In this document: one piece after another, positions 36,401-48,400 of the stretch
Layout of the letters: each line of letters opens with the position of its first letter
Position numbering within the stretch: position 1 is the stretch's first letter
From: Owenia fusiformis
Taxonomy: Eukaryota; Annelida; Polychaeta; Sabellida; Oweniidae
DNA length: 64,000 bases
Direction: 5' to 3'
Assembly (NCBI GenBank): GCA_903813345.2
Contig: CAIIXF020000001.1
Location: forward strand, 46,145,885-46,209,884
The notes under the pieces: generated by a model
Database searches by the model: none
What the model was told of the DNA's origin: nothing
The model's input: only the letters and a program-made list of their open reading frames with translations
Program-made: the position numbers and the translations under genes

Positions 36401-39400
36401 TCTTTACCATTTAAATATATTTTGAAATCATCATCCGCTTTTACATTGCCATAAAGTAATATTACATTTCTATTGATACAATTTGAAAGACCAATGTATT
36501 GTATCAGTGTCAAAGGATTCCTACCAATAATCCTAGATATTTCATCATATGTCATTACTCTATCATTGGTTACAATATCACTTACAAAATTTATACCTTT
36601 TGCGATCCAATTTGTAAAACATATTTTATTTCCACTTATTTTTAACTTTTCATTATTCCAAATAATTGATTGGTCTGATTCAGTTTTATAATTTTGCCAA
36701 GTTTGTAAAACTTTCTTGTAAAAATGAGGTAAACCAGTATAATTATTAATTGTACTGTTGCACTTAAATACATAAAGTTCTGTTGCATATTTGCTATAGT
36801 AAAACTTTGGAAGACATCTCCAATGTCCATTACCTGGTAAAACTATCAGTTTAATCCATTTCATAATAAATGAGACTTGCATATCATACATATCAATCAT
36901 TTTCAGACCTCCATCTTTGTAATCTTGTACCATAAAATCCCTTTTAACATGTTCTGGTACAGATTTTAAATCCTCTTCCTTATAATTGCCTTTGGACCAT
37001 ATGAACTTAAAAAACATGGTGTTCATTCTTCTTAATATGTCATCATTGAAAACAAAACTTTGCATTAAGTACATGAATTGTGATGAGACTAATGATTTAA
37101 TCAGTGTGATTCTGCCTAACATAGTTAAATTACGCATTGACCACATTTTTAGGATATTTTGACATTTGGCAAATCTTGGTTCTATATTATCCGCTAAATT
37201 CATGACCTTTTCTGTTGTGCTATATAAAATACCTAAAAAACTAAGAGTTAGACAACATATGGGGGATGGTTAGGCAGGGTACTGACTGATTTTTATGACA
37301 CAATAGTATGAGTGAAGCCATATTTTCGGATTTAAAAATGGATATCCTTTTTATTTATAATAGATTCTATACCCTACATTATTGGTTGTGAGTTTTACTG
37401 CGAAACAACTCAAATACAGTACATGGAGATCTATTTCTAGCCTAAATATTGGCTATAATAACAAATTATAGTACTACCCTCTGATTATCACTAATATTTT
37501 TATAGTTTTGATTCTGATTATGAAAAAAATCTGATAAGATCTTAAAGATCTTTAATGCAACTTTGTGTAGCTTTTATATGTTTGAAATTCAGGGAAATGA
37601 AAACTGGATAAATATAGACAGAAAATGAAGATTACATTTAACATAATCAGTCTAATTTGAAATGTAGATGAACTTGAGGGTAGTCCATTGCTTACCTTCT
37701 TCCATCATATTCTCCCCCTCAGCAATGTTAAAATGCTTAAATATGGCATCAATGAATTCCTCTCTCTTAGGGTGGCCTTTTGGACATTCATGTCGAATAT
37801 TAGTCCCTACAATAACACCATTTAACCATGTTATATACAGGGTGTCTCAAAAAAATGTACCCAAAAGTATATGAAGAGCACAGATAAACCAATCAATATT
37901 TTAAGACATTTTTTGCATGGTCATGTAGCCGAAACATGAAAGTTTTCTCCCCAATACACCATTTTTATTTCAGTCTTGTCTTTTTGATGCTTTAACCCTT
38001 TACCTTTTACAACACATAATCGATGTAACCTCATATTTGGACGACAGGCTGTATCCTTACTGTTAGATTGTTCATCACATTTGATAATAATTCCGGTGGA
38101 ATGTTTTGGATTTCTCTTTGGATGTTGCCCTTAAGTTGTTTTAGAGCTTTTTGCTTGGAATGAGCATTAAAACACTCCTTCAAAGAGCCACAGAGAAAGA
38201 TGTTTGAGGATGACGATGGCAGAACAAATACAGATAATCAGGTCAATTATCGGCAAATGATTCAGGAGTTACCTTCCAGAGTAAGGCAGGCTAGCCTGGA
38301 GACCAAATGATATCCAAATGAAAACACAGTGGTCTCGAATTGATACATCAAACAAAAGCTACACTAGAATCCCAACCAATGCAGTTTCTTGAACTTCTGA
38401 CCTCTCTGTATAAGGGGGCTATAAGACATTGTGAGGGCCTCCCTATTCACCATATTTGACGGCCCATACCTTTATCTCTGAGGCTATTTGAAGGACCATT
38501 TTTATGCTAAACCCAAGCTAAGAGACCAAGAACAACTTAAGACCAGCATCCAAACAGAAATCAAAACATTCTACCAGATATATCAAATGTGGTGAACAAT
38601 GTAGGAGTAAGGATGCAGACTGTCATCGAAATATGAGGTTACATTGAATACGTGGTGTAAAAGTTAACGGGTTAAAGTATCAAAAAGGCAAAACTGAATT
38701 AAAAATTGTGTATAGGGGAAAAAACTTTCATCTTTTATCTGCAAGACCATGCAAAAAATGTCTGAAAATATTGATTGGTTTGTCTATGGTGCTGATATAC
38801 TTTTGGGTACATTTTTTGAGACACCCTATACATATATCTCATTCCATTAAGGGAGATACTTCTACATCTTTCATCAACTCATATCCACTGATGCCAAACT
38901 TTTTGATTTTTCAATGGTCAGAGGCTTAATGTTTGGTAATTTAGTAGTCTCACATATTTTGTGGACTGATTATACTGTTATAAAGCCCACTCCCCCCAGT
39001 TTTCTGCAAGTTAAAATGCTCAATTCTGCAAGTGAAATTAGTGAATTCTGCAAGAAGAAAGGGCTAATTCTGCAGAAATTCCGCGGATATTCGCGGCATT
39101 TTTTTGCGGTTATTATAAAAAAAATCAAGATTGGTTTAACAAGAACAGTATCATATATTCTAAAAACATGATTTGATAATCATATTCCTACATGTTAAAC
39201 CCTGCCACAAACAAATTTGACCACTGAAAGTTCCATTTCCATGAAAATGCTGTAATTAATCAAATTTCACATTTTTCGAAACTTCAAACACGGAGGATCG
39301 GGCGCATAATGGGAATCACGATATATGTAAATCAGGTTTTAAGTGTAATATCTCATTGGAGTTCGAAGTTTTCGATCAATAACTTAATAATATAAATAAC

Positions 39401-42400
39401 TGTTATTAATTTATGTCTTTGTTTAACTTTCTGACGAGAACCGAAAGAAAAACTAATGGTTTTCGAACCAGTAAACGGGAAAATATCGTGATAGTCAGGT
39501 AGTCAGTCTCAGTCACTACATACATGCTGCCATCTAACGGCAGAAATCAAACGATGGCGTTTAGAATTTTCACTTCGCATAATTTGGGTTATTTCTGCAA
39601 GGGATTTGACTGAAAACGTGTCAAATTGTTACAGGTAAGACCGACTTTTTAAACTTTTGGAAAATATATGGATTCTGCGGAAAATTCCGCGGAAATTGAC
39701 CAAAATAGTTGATTCTGCAATTCCGCGGGCAGAGGCAAATTCCGTCCGCGCTCTGCAAACACGGAATCCTGGGGGCAGTGAAAGCCTCTTATAGTGATAA
39801 CTGCTTAGGTTACCAGTTAAAGATGAAAGTAATTACATTAACAGAAAACATTCATTACTTTCTCAAAATCATATAAATTAAGGATGTCTCCGTAATATAC
39901 TGTAGATTGGGTTAATTTGACGCCCGCTTTAATTTGGCGAATTTGGCGAAATTGAAAAATTCGCCAATATAAATCTCCGCCAAAATTTAGAATAAATCCC
40001 CGGGAATCATCTAGGGTATTTCGTCCAGTGTATTTAGGTCACTTCCGGTTTATTTTTTCCAAAAATATGAAAAAATGTCTCTCATAAATTGGCTCAGAAC
40101 TGGTCAGTCACTCATTTATACTCAGGGAAAAGTAGCAGGATCGATTGAGGTGTAAAATGTAAAGGATGATCTCACAAAAATGTACAAACGTGGTGAATAT
40201 CGCCAGTGGTCCTCAAAAGAAAAAATGAACATAGCCAAACATGCCCATTTACATGGTAATTCGCAAACAGCGCGTAAGTTTAACATTCCATTAACATTTT
40301 TTTGCATATCCGCCAAATTAAAAAGCCGCCAATATGCCAAAAATGGCAAAATCGCCAAATTAAGTAGCGCCAAATTAACCCAATCTACAGTAAATAGAGA
40401 TGAAATACTGCTCTTTTAAGTACATGTACAAGTAATGATTTGAAAAACAACATTTCAAAACTGGTATGTAATATGGTATGGTATGTATCAAACCAGCAAA
40501 CATGAAACAGGTAGTGACTGAATTACTTCTTCTGTTATTTTCTGTTTTTGTAAACATTTTTTATATACATGTATATCTACCTTGAAGGAAATTCAGGACT
40601 AGTAATGTAGTCATCTTGCCCCAGTTTTCTTTTGTTGAAGCAGATGACTCTTCTAAACTAGCTGAATGCATCAATTCATCTATTGACACACACTGCAAGT
40701 AAAATAAATAAAAAACAAACACTTGATCAAACATTGAAAAACCTTAAGGTCACCTACTTATACATTTAATATGAGCTCATGAATGTAAACCAACCAATTA
40801 AACTTTGACAAATCAAATCAATTTAATTAAAGCAGTACTCTATACAGTATTTAACACACATCAGGTATGATGGGTTGAATCAAGCTTCCCCCCCCTCTCC
40901 TTCTCATACTTTATCTATAAAAGATGACATTGTCAGAAAACTGAACCAAATACTGTATTGAGAATTATAGCTAAATAATGTATTTATAAGGCTATTAAAA
41001 TAGAGCTTATGATCAAAGTACCTGTATATATTTCATGTTTGTTTCAAGATATAATTACCCCTCCAAATATAATCAATGTTTTTCTTTATACAAAAGAACA
41101 AAACAAAAGCAAGACACATCTGAAAACTGAATAATCTAGCAATTTGTAAAATGTTGTCCTGATATATATTGCACACTGCAGTGACACATCGGTGTAAGAT
41201 AAACTGGATAATGACAACATAAAATAATTGCTTCGAACATGTCTTATATGCGTAAGACAAAGACAGTTATCATTTCCTAAAATGACTAATATAGATGAAG
41301 TGCTAGAATATTGATTTATTGCATGTACATGTACTAAGGTAAAGTATCATTAATATCACATAACTATTTTTCCAATTATACTAACTTGAAAATAACAAAT
41401 AAAATGGCAGCCTGGAGCTATTTTTCAACATTGAAAATACATCATTATAAATCGACACATGTATCTCCACAGGATTTTTTCTCAAGTAGGTGCTAATTTC
41501 TCATATCCATAATTCAGACCAAAATTGGTCAAACTATGCCCACTTTCAATGATTTTTCTCATTTTCAAGTGGGTGCAAATGGATTCTCAGGTGGGTGCAA
41601 GCCTATTATCAAAATCTCATTCTCAGGTTGGTGCTGCGCCCACTTGAATGCTGGGGAGATACAATCACTGTGTATCCTTACACCGTATATATCACATTGT
41701 TAGGAGTTTCTAAGCATTTGATTGGTCAATTGTGACAACGTTTATTCATATATGTATCACATGACTAATTTCCATGTGATACGGTGGGCAGTATTACTAC
41801 AGTGAAATAATAATTTCAAAGCAAACTTTCAAAAACACAAAATTATAATAGTTACCAGGAGTAAGAGTACTGAACACAATCATAATGGTACCATCATAAT
41901 GACCAAATCAAAATGCTTCAATTCAACATTCCAAGACATGCGATAAAATCATCATCACACATTACAGCTTATGTGATACAGGAAATATTCCAATCGGGTG
42001 AGAATGTATCACCACTCAAGCTTCACTTTCATGGATGATACAATATTACCTTTCAAGGAATATTTCCTGTATCCCATGCTGAAACGTGTGATAACTGATA
42101 GTATATCATCCCCTATTATACCCTCAGATATATAGAATGAAGGAAATGAAAATTGAACAAAAATATTATTAACTTAAAAAATATGCAGGTTAATTCTGAT
42201 ATACCTATCAAAATATTCTAGCAATGTTTTCAAGTTATAATTTAATAATATTGTATCTTGTATCTTATTGTATTGTATCTTTTACTAAAATCCAATGACT
42301 TTCTGTGAATAATATAAGATATCATCTTTGCTTATAGAAAAATATGAACCAGAACAACGGCAACGCCAAAGCGTAGCGAATCCCATCGAACAGCCATGGA

Positions 42401-45400
42401 TGGCATTTTTACAAACAAAGTAAATAGCAAAAATGGCAGCCATTTTTCAGAATGGCCGCCTTCTACCAAAAGTGTCATTAGACCATGTGCCATGCTTATA
42501 GTATTCATATATACCAAATATCAACAAAATCGCTCCACTACTTTTCAAGTTATAGTAAAAAAGTTAAAATGGCGGCCATTTTTCAAAATGGCCACCTTCT
42601 ACCAAAAATGCCATAAGACAGTATGCCGTGCTTATAGTATTTACATACCAAATATAAACAAAATCGCTCCACTACTTTTCGAGTTATAGTAAAATACGTT
42701 AAAATGGCGGCCATTTTGAAAAATGACCGCCTTCTACCAAAAGTGTCATTAGACAGTGTGCCATGCTTACAGTATTCACATACCAAATATGAACAAAATC
42801 GCTTCACTACTTTTCGAGTTATAGTATAATACGTTAAAATGGCGGCCATTTTTCAAAAAATTTTTCAAAATGGCCGCCTTCTTTCAAAAGTGTCAAAGGA
42901 CAGTGTGTCATGCTTATAGTATTCACATACCAAATATGAACAAAATCGCTCCACTACTTTTCGAGTTATATAGTAAAATACGTTAAAATGGCGGCCATTT
43001 TGAAAAATGGCCGCCTTCTACCAAAAGTGTCATTAGACAGTGTGCCATGCTTATAGTATTCACATACCAAATATGAACAAAATCGCTTCACTACTTTTCG
43101 AGTTATAGTAAAATACGTTAAAATGGCGGCCATGTTTCAAAATGGCGGCCATTTTTCAAAATGGCCGCCTTCTACCAAAAGTGTCTTTAGACAGTGTGCA
43201 ATGTTTATAGTATTCACATACCAAATATGAACAAAATCGCTCCACTACTTTTCGAGTTACAGCAAAAATCGTAAAATAACGAGTAAAGGCCGCCATTTTT
43301 CAAGATGGCTGCCATGTGCTTCTTTAATATCTACATTTCTAGCTTTATTAATGTCCTATATAATTTTTTTACATCTAAAACATATTGCTATTACAGTTTT
43401 ACATATTGCACCTAAATTACTGTAAATTCGGCACTAAAATGGCCGCCATTTTGAAATGAGCGGCCATTTTGAAAATCGGCTTTCGAGCAGAACTTCTACC
43501 CCCATAGGGTATATTTGTACAAAATATGAACAAAATCGGGCCAACGGTATTTGAGTTATTGCCCGGACGGACGGACGGACGTACGGACGGACGGACGGAC
43601 GGACGGACGTACGGACGTACGGACGGACGTACGTACGGACGGACGGACGGAGGCGTTCCCTATATCCCTCCGAACTTCGTTCAATGGGATAATAAGGTAG
43701 AGCTATAAATTATACAACTGAACACAGAGTAAGGATATGGCCAACAAGGGTCAGCCCTGGAATCATGGGCTGACAAGAAAAATCAAATCAAATATCCAAA
43801 TAATATGACTACCACATTACTATGAATTAAATTATATTAACAACTTGATACTAAAGATCTAAAATCTGCACAAATTAATTCCATCACATATTCAGATAAC
43901 AAACAGCTTTCCTGAAATCATACAACCATATGAGTACCAGTTCAGGATGATTGCCCGAAGTTTAATTAATCTCCGGGAAAAAGATAATCCTTCATGTAAT
44001 TTTCATGAATTTAGAGATCTCATGGAAATGAGATGAAAGATCATGGCAATATTAAGAGCTGCATATGATAAAAGCCAAGTTATCCAAGTATTTACCTCAT
44101 GTTCATCCATGTGGTCATCATGCTCATCTTCTCCATGCTCATCTGCCCCATGCTCATCTGCCCCATGCTCATCTTCTCCATGGTGATCTTCTCCATGCTC
44201 ATGTTCACCTTCTCCATGAAGTTTCTCTATTAGTACTTCAATGAAGTGCTCAACTTGATCGTGGAAATTGTCAAAATTGTCTTTCTCAAAATTCATAATT
44301 CCATCCACATAGAAAGCTAAGTCCATTGTGATATTGGATGATACATTTTGGCAAATATTTTCCATGTGGAAAATGTGATATATGATGACCAAAGAGGCAT
44401 CATTAAATTGTGCTTCATTGATAGATTGGTTCGATGTAACGATTTGGAAGACTTTTGAAGAAGACAGACACTGAAATTAGATAAAAGATATATAAGTTTA
44501 AAATACCCGTTTTATTTTTTATTTCTAAGGGTTATTATTACTTAATCTAAGGAAGCAATAACTGACAAATTAAAGTGCAAATACAATTTATGGCAGGATC
44601 TAACATATCATGCCAGTGATTATGATATTCCTAATAGTTATACACTCAACATTCTGTTTTTATTAATAGTAAAGAAAACTTGGCCCAACATTCAATGCAA
44701 ATAAAAACACTAACATATAATAGTGGATGGCTTGTGAGCTAACCATTTATTTATTCAGGCAGTAATACATACAAAAAACAAAAATAAACAAATACCAAAA
44801 TCTATTAATCTCATCTATCATGAATTCCTTTCTGGGATTCTACACAAATGCTAAGCTAAACAGATCAATTTTCAAAACATGATTTCTTCAATCATAAATA
44901 TGACAATATGCCTGATCTGTCTTGTGTGCATCCTCCGATCACAGTCCTCCTTCTTCTAAGAAGAAGTAAGAAGGAGGTACGAGTTCTGGAGGCCTGTGTT
45001 TGGAGGATGTCTTGTGTGTGAGGTCCAGTGAGACACCAACATTTTTTTAAGCTCCCAAATAGATAATATATAACTATAACTTGCCAGGATCCCTCAAGAT
45101 GTATTATGGACGCTGGTAGACGAGTATTGTAATAAATTTTTACAAATTATGATATACCAAATTAAAGATACTTAAATTTCCTATATTGGTATATAATACG
45201 GCATGTTGTATTATAACTAGTAAATTTCTAAATAAGCAATTTTGTTGTACTTCCTAAACTTTAAGCAAATTACAATTTTCATCCAATTCCCAACATGATG
45301 TGAATTGTAGGGGTCAACCCAGTTGTCCGAAACCCAGTTGTCCGAAACCCAGTTTTCCGAAACCCAGTTCTCCGAAACCCAGTTCTCCGAAACCCAGTTC

Positions 45401-48400
45401 TCCGAAAATTAAAAAATTAAATTTCTTAGTAACGAATCTTGTCGCAACCTCGCGAATCAGGACAGCATAACATTGGGATCACGTTGACATCGGTTAGCCC
45501 GGTCAATAATGGGTCCGAAAGTTCACGATCATATATATATTCTTACTAGATTCTCGGCACATAGACTTATATGGACATTCTACAAATTTTGAACCGCATT
45601 GTCCAGCACGAATCGCACTCCTTCTTGGTAAAAATTCAAGACTGCCGCCAACATTTTAGACAATTATCACAGTCGAAGAGAATATTCTGGCGAAAGGAAT
45701 ATCTATCTCATTAGAATAACGTATGGACGTCCGTGTCAATTATATAATATTCATTTGATAATTTTTTTCATTCCCTTTCCTCAATAAAATATGGTTAATT
45801 ATGTTTTCCAATATCAATTGATAATATTTCTACCCTGAAAAATATCTAAAAAGAAGATTTTGGTTGTTCAGTACCACCCATTGTTAAGATTTCGTCCAAA
45901 TTTTTTTGAGAGGGAATAACATTTTTCCAATGGGTGATGGGCGTTCATAAAAGGGAAATAGTTTTCCCAAGCCAGTGGGCATTTATTTAGTAAAGTTGAC
46001 GTGTACATCTTTTGAAACCAAAAATGATTTAGGTACTCTGTTCGAGAAATAGAGATTAAATTCAAAAAGATGAAGTGAGTACATGGCGAAAATGAAACTT
46101 CTTGCGAATGGGAGAACATCCAATTTGATACGAGGACAGCCTGTCTTCGTTTCCAGTTAATCCCAAGTGATTACGTTTAGAATGTTTTGTTCTTTTACAT
46201 TTTACGATTTGATAAGAGACAGAGACTAAGAAATTAAATGCGACGAAACATTTTGACAACGTAATACTTACAGTGTTTATTCTTAAATCGGTTTCAAAAT
46301 GTTCAATTTTATTTTGCCTATATAAAATATATTGAATAAGATAAAATCAACTGTTTCGTAATATATATTGTGTTTTGATGACCTTTTTTAGAATCACAAT
46401 GTAAAATAAATCCCCCGTTCCTGTCATTCTGGTAACGCCGTGTAATGGATGCAATTCAAAGTGAGAGAGAGAGAGAGAGATCTATACATCAGGATGTTTA
46501 TGTTTATGACTAAATTTTTCGGACAACTGGGTTTCGGAAAACTGGGCTTCGGACAACTGGGTTTCGGACAACTGGGTTTCGGACAACTGGGTTTCGGACA
46601 ACTGGGTTTCGGACAACTGGGTTTCGGACAACTGGGGTGCACCCGAATTGTAAGTGGCATTTTTCATCATTATACAATACAGGTATTGTATCTGTATTAA
46701 TATGGTTTGAACAGAAATAATTATTTTGCATATCCACAGATGCTGCTTCCCACGATAAAATGAGGTTTAGTTAATAGAGCATTGTATTTTACATGAATGT
46801 TTCAAGTAAGAAAGAAAGCAATTATTTACATAAAAACATATATCAGGTAAATTCACATGATGCGAATACCTTATTATGAAATATGATTATGCAGTAAATG
46901 CCAGGAGAAGCATATGTGATCTTCTGGTTAAAAAAATTAGTATTTTAGTCACACCATATATCTACTTATACTATATTTATACTATACACAAAATTACATA
47001 TGTGCACAATGTTTTTTGGGGATTTGTGTTTTTCAGAATTTAAATATGGCATCACATCGATTACATAATATCATATTTTGAAAACCTTTTCTCATTAGAT
47101 CGAGCATATTAGTATATAATTCTTGAAAAAGTAGTCCATGTTACCTAAATCCATGCTTAGAAAGAACTCTAAGATGTAAGTATAAGCATTTAAGTCTTAG
47201 ATGCTTACTTCTTGATGCCTCTTAATCTAGAATTAACTTTAACCTCTTGAATACCAGCCTCTAAAAAGGGTTTGAAACCAGAGCATTTTTCATTTTCTGC
47301 TAGTTTTCTGGATATTTACATCCAAAAACACTATGTTTGATATTTGATTTCATAAGAATAGTAAACATAGACCCATTACATACATTCTAAAACATAATTT
47401 GTGAAGATTGGATAAAAAATGCCTAAGTTAGAGCAGTTTAAGTGAAAAATTTTGTGACAGATATATCTGTCGCTCGGGTTCCAAATGGATTTTATTTATA
47501 TCCGTCAGTCTGGGTATTCAAGAGGTTAAACTATTGAGGTGAATACCTGTTCATCTAAAATATTTGTTTTATTATTTATTTCCTTTATTTCTAAAGGTGT
47601 ATTCCACGCAGCCTGATGGGCAGGTGGAATACATCCCCCAGAAATATATATAGGTATTGCACGAAACAGAATTCAATATTTGTTTTATTATTTCACTCAT
47701 TTACAAGTATATCAAAAGAAGAAATACATATTACAGTATAACAATATTCATTAATAATTAACTATATAATGTCTCAAAAATTGAAAATTCAATAAATAAT
47801 GCCATATGTTTTCAATAACCTATACATGTGACGTCACATCCCTTGAATACCTGTATTTATTTATTTTAAAATACACCTTTCATATCGATGACTTATACAT
47901 GGATGGAATACCTTGTGGTATTTCTAGTCACATGGTACATGACTGATCAATCACAAACTGATTATCACTACAGGGAAATAATAAATCTTCTTATTCTTAT
48001 ATCATTTATAATAGGAGAATATGACAGTGATACAATAATCACATTCTGTTGGACGGCACATTGCCTTAACCCATCAGCTTTATGACGTGCACTTCCGCGT
48101 GGGACTATATCTTTACAACGGGAATTTCAAGTTTTTGTCAGTGTAGACATAAAAAGTTGCGGTCCTCTTACTCGCGCAGTTTTTAATATTTTCATTTGAA
48201 ACTTGCAGGAACGGTGCTTTGAATCTAGCTCTCTACTCTTTGAAAACGTCATGTAGAATCAAAACAGTTGAACTATTTATTTTTTGTCGTGAAAATATTA
48301 TTTTTTTTAGTTTATTTTTATTTTACAACTTTTTGGGAAAAAATGTAACAAATTTTTATTTCTTGTCATATTTATCCGATATTTTGTCATCGTGAAATTT

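Larger units (their letters stand above)
31900..37245 (-). mobile_element. Tx1/L1-like LINE, right arm of the palindrome
   Basis: On the minus strand: ORF part (37245-35872), 3' UTR, then the same tandem array of about 178 bp units in opposite orientation (35520-33790 and 32270-31900). The array is split by an insertion at about 32276-33785. Homology with the left arm runs out at about 35993 versus 29938. Relative to the left arm it lacks 8 bp (CCTAGGTG) at the end of the ORF, which shifts the C-terminus. Confidence 0.85.

Noticed and set aside
43526-43708. Frame encoding RTDG repeats
   Set aside because: It is a translation of the (CGGA)n microsatellite.
45860-46260. Possible gene inside the inverted-minisatellite element
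   Set aside because: Two overlapping frames of 83 and 65 codons show no domain, no splice signals and no start context.
46424-46737. Open frames with PSCPK, SETQL or VVRNP repeats
   Set aside because: All three frames are read from the 15 bp minisatellite of the foldback element; no splice or start support.
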